The position numbers and the translations under genes were made by a program. The notes under the pieces are model-generated. The model was not told where the DNA came from and did not search any database. It worked only from the letters and a program-made list of their open reading frames with translations. From Bacilli bacterium (GTDB lineage: Bacteria > Bacillota_I > Bacilli_A > RF39 > UBA660): a stretch of 8,321 nucleotides of DNA. Where the stretch lies: contig JAIKYM010000120.1 in assembly GCA_024683115.1 (NCBI GenBank), positions 1 to 8,321 of the forward strand. The letters are read 5' to 3'. Of the stretch, positions 6,351-8,321 are shown piece by piece (within the stretch, counting starts at the first letter, position 1; the number at the start of each line of letters is the position of its first letter).

Positions 6351-6710
6351 ATGGATATATTTAGATTAATTATTTCGATTTTCTTTCCACCTATAGGTTT
6401 ATTTGTTAATTACATGTTAGGTTGTGAGAATAAGTTACAACGTATTTCAATGGCTATATCTATTGTATTATCTTTTTCAGTTATACTATTTATAGTATTT
6501 ATATTTATTTTAGCTGGTACTAATAATCAAAGAGAAAATGATTTATTAAAATGCCGTAATCCATATTACTGCGAACCTTCTGAAGGTGAGTACCAAACAT
6601 GTTATTATTGTAAAGATAAAGTTTGTAATGATTTAGGTAAAATTCAATGCTTAAATGATACTGAAAGCCAATTCAATTATCAAACAGTTGCTGATCCAAA
6701 TGATGAATAG
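6351..6710 (+). CDS. Small two-helix membrane protein with cysteine-rich tail
   Basis: The 119-residue product has two hydrophobic segments: about 4-24 (FRLIISIFFPPIGLFVNYMLG) and about 33-56 (SMAISIVLSFSVILFIVFIF). A short loop with charged residues (CENKLQR) lies between them, and a soluble tail of about 60 residues follows. The first segment, with its F-PP-G-LF pattern, resembles the Pmp3/YqaE-type hydrophobic motif, but that alone is not enough to assign the family. The tail has six cysteines, C68, C74, C84, C87, C92 and C100, in the order Cx5C-x9-Cx2C-x4-C-x7-C, and an acidic C-terminus. With both ends on the same side, the cysteine domain would be either cytosolic (possible metal site) or outside (possible disulfides); the loop Lys/Arg at 28 and 31 favours an inside loop and so an outside tail. 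It lies 24 nt after the structured RNA with no promoter of its own visible in between. I do not recognise the full-length protein. Confidence 0.75.
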   Translation: MDIFRLIISIFFPPIGLFVNYMLGCENKLQRISMAISIVLSFSVILFIVFIFILAGTNNQRENDLLKCRNPYYCEPSEGEYQTCYYCKDKVCNDLGKIQCLNDTESQFNYQTVADPNDE

Positions 6711-6730
6711 TAATCCTATTCATTTTTTTA
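6703..6730 (+). terminator. Intrinsic terminator across the stop of the membrane gene
   Basis: ATGAATAG (6703-6710), which includes the TAG stop, pairs perfectly with CTATTCAT (6716-6723) around a 5-nt loop. It is followed by a run of T. It separates the membrane gene from nifJ. Confidence 0.8.
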
Positions 6731-6747
6731 TTATTTTATATTATAAT
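6719..6747 (+). promoter_or_regulatory. Possible nifJ promoter
   Basis: A consensus TATAAT (6742-6747) has only a weak -35 match (TTCATT, 6719-6724, 17-nt spacer), which overlaps the right arm of the preceding terminator. The start would be near 6754, leaving about 16 nt of leader before ATG 6770. The -10 is good; the -35 is poor and the region is so AT-rich that chance matches are likely. Confidence 0.45.
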
Positions 6748-6769
6748 AACTTTATTAAAGGGTGATATT

Positions 6770-8321
6770 ATGAAAAAAGTTTTAGATGGTAATCATGCAG
6801 TATCATATGCTGCACATTTACTTTCAGAAGTGGAAATGATTTATCCTATAACTCCTTCTAGTCCTATGGCTGAAGCTCAAGATGAATTAAATATAAGTGA
6901 TACTAATTTATATGGTGATAAAGTAGTTATTAAAGAGATGGAATCAGAAGCTGGTGCTGCTGGTGCAATGCATGGTTCTTTATTATCTGGATCATTAACA
7001 ACTACATTTACATCATCACAAGGTTTATTATTAATGATACCTAATATGTATAAAATGGCAGGTGAGGGATTACCTGGTGTTATACATGTTGCAGCTCGTA
7101 CTATAGCTACACATGCTTTATCAATTTTTGGCGATCATTCAGATATTTATGCGGTTAGACAAACAGGCTTTGCTATGTTATCTTCAAATAATCCAGAAGA
7201 AGCGTATCATATGGGATTAATATCTCATTTAGCTGCTATAGATGGTTCTATACCTTTCTTACATTTCTTTGATGGTTTTAGAACATCTCATGAATACAAT
7301 GTTGTAGATTTAATTGATAAAGAACAAATATTAAAACTAGTTAATTATAACAAAATAAAAGAATACCAAGATAGATGTTTAAATTTAAATAAAGAGATTC
7401 AATATGGTTTAAATGAAAATGAAGATATTTATTTCCAATCAGTTGAAGCTCGTAATAAAGATTATGAAAAACTTACATATATTGTTGAATCTTATATGGG
7501 TAGAATTAATAAATTATGTGGAACAGATTATCATCCATTTACTTACTATGGATCTCCTACAGCTAAATATGTAATAATTTCTATGGGATCTATAAATGAT
7601 ACTATTAAACAAGTAATTGATAAAGAAAATAAACATGGAATGGAAATTGGTTGTGTATCTGTTTATTTATATAGACCATTTTCTCCTAAGTTCTTAAAAG
7701 ATGTTTTACCATCTACTGTTGAAAGAATAGCAGTACTTGATAGAACTAAAGAAGCAGGCTCAATTGGTGAACCACTTTATCTAGATGTATTGAGTGCATT
7801 AAAAGATGAAAATATTAATATAGTTGGTGGAAGATATGGTTTATCTTCTAAAAATGTTACTCCTCAAGATATATATGGGGTATATTCTATGTTAATGTCT
7901 ACACCTAAAAATAATTTTACAATTGGTATAGATGATGATGTAACTAATACATCTATTAAGTCCAAAGAGTATTCGATTAAGTTAGACTGTAAGCAAATTA
8001 AAATATTTGGATATGGTTCAGATGGAATGGTATCAGCATCTAAAGACTTATTAAATATCATAGGTGAAGATAAATATGTTCAAGGATATTTTGAATATGA
8101 TTCTAAAAAATCAGGTGGAGTTACTATTTCACACTTAAGATATGGTGATAATAAAATACTTGCACCTTATTATGTAGAAAATGCTGACATTGTTGTAGTA
8201 ACTAATCTAAGTTATTTTAATAAATATAGAATGTTAGATACATTAAATAAAGATGGTATTTTACTTGTAAATACTAATAATAATAGCTTTTTAGATGATT
8301 TATATGAAGATGATATAAATA
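6770..8321 (+). CDS. nifJ: Pyruvate:ferredoxin (flavodoxin) oxidoreductase, N-terminal part
   Basis: PFOR oxidises pyruvate with CoA to acetyl-CoA and CO2 and reduces ferredoxin or flavodoxin; it is an oxygen-sensitive cytosolic enzyme of anaerobes. The 517 codons seen run off the right edge; the full enzyme is about 1170-1190 residues. Domain I starts at once with DGNHAVSYAAH and YPITPSSPMAE (25-35; T28 is the pyruvate/TPP-site threonine). It continues with KEMESEAGAAGA (55-66; E60 probably the TPP glutamate) and AARTIATHALSIFGDHSD (108-125; R110 the substrate arginine), then RQTGFA. Domain II has VYLYRPF (298-304), LDRTKEAGSIGEPLYLDV (323-340) and GGRYGLSSK (353-361). Domain III (gamma-like) begins with FGYGSDGMVSASK (413-425) and KKSGGVTISHLRYG (446-459). 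The TPP-binding domain and the [4Fe-4S] clusters lie beyond the window. The start has AAAGGGTGAT 5-8 nt upstream. Its whole length is ungapped against what I recall of the family, with no frameshift. It appears to be a single-gene unit at its 5' end. Confidence 0.95.
   Translation, partial: MKKVLDGNHAVSYAAHLLSEVEMIYPITPSSPMAEAQDELNISDTNLYGDKVVIKEMESEAGAAGAMHGSLLSGSLTTTFTSSQGLLLMIPNMYKMAGEGLPGVIHVAARTIATHALSIFGDHSDIYAVRQTGFAMLSSNNPEEAYHMGLISHLAAIDGSIPFLHFFDGFRTSHEYNVVDLIDKEQILKLVNYNKIKEYQDRCLNLNKEIQYGLNENEDIYFQSVEARNKDYEKLTYIVESYMGRINKLCGTDYHPFTYYGSPTAKYVIISMGSINDTIKQVIDKENKHGMEIGCVSVYLYRPFSPKFLKDVLPSTVERIAVLDRTKEAGSIGEPLYLDVLSALKDENINIVGGRYGLSSKNVTPQDIYGVYSMLMSTPKNNFTIGIDDDVTNTSIKSKEYSIKLDCKQIKIFGYGSDGMVSASKDLLNIIGEDKYVQGYFEYDSKKSGGVTISHLRYGDNKILAPYYVENADIVVVTNLSYFNKYRMLDTLNKDGILLVNTNNNSFLDDLYEDDIN

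Noticed and set aside
7864..8061. Minus-strand open frame of 65 codons
   Set aside because: It is antisense to nifJ, whose frame is clearly real through this stretch.
1..8321. CRISPR array, insertion sequence, tRNA or phage module
   Set aside because: On reading both strands I found no regularly spaced repeats, terminal inverted repeats, transposase or cloverleaf sequence.

Overview
The window is very AT-rich (roughly 30% GC by eye), with every gene on the + strand. Ribosome binding sites are strong and repetitive (AAGG(G)TGAT or AGGAGG, 5-9 nt before ATG). This points to a low-GC Gram-positive of the Bacilli/Mollicutes-like side, probably an anaerobe with a reduced genome, such as the uncultured gut RF39-type or erysipelotrich relatives. 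The taxon is inferred; nothing here is diagnostic. Trp is written TGG, no gene has an in-frame TGA, and none of the six visible stops is TGA.

Layout: (1) 1-695, the 3' part of an unrecognised protein gene open at the left edge. (2) 698-3001, an extended -10 promoter, then alaS (a 583-residue alanyl-tRNA synthetase lacking the C-terminal C-Ala region) and mscL (mechanosensitive channel), separated by 3 nt and closed by a clear intrinsic terminator. (3) 3003-6077, a second extended -10 promoter, then a pyrimidine-nucleoside phosphorylase and a HerA-family hexameric ATPase 12 nt downstream, closed by a terminator that uses the end of the herA coding sequence. (4) 6098-6326, a promoter and a structured RNA of about 190 nt whose ends pair in a 12-bp stem followed by six T. 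It looks like 6S RNA, but the identification is not proven and a cis-acting leader is the alternative. (5) 6351-6730, a small two-helix membrane protein with a cysteine-rich tail, with a terminator across its stop codon. (6) 6770-8321, the N-terminal 517 codons of pyruvate:ferredoxin (flavodoxin) oxidoreductase, cut by the right edge.

Most of this is core metabolism and housekeeping: translation, osmotic protection, pyrimidine salvage and anaerobic pyruvate oxidation. I see no transposase, CRISPR array, phage module, tRNA or rRNA. The parts most worth a second look are the structured RNA and its link to the small cysteine-rich membrane gene, the shortened AlaRS, and a HerA ATPase with no NurA or Sir2 partner in view.
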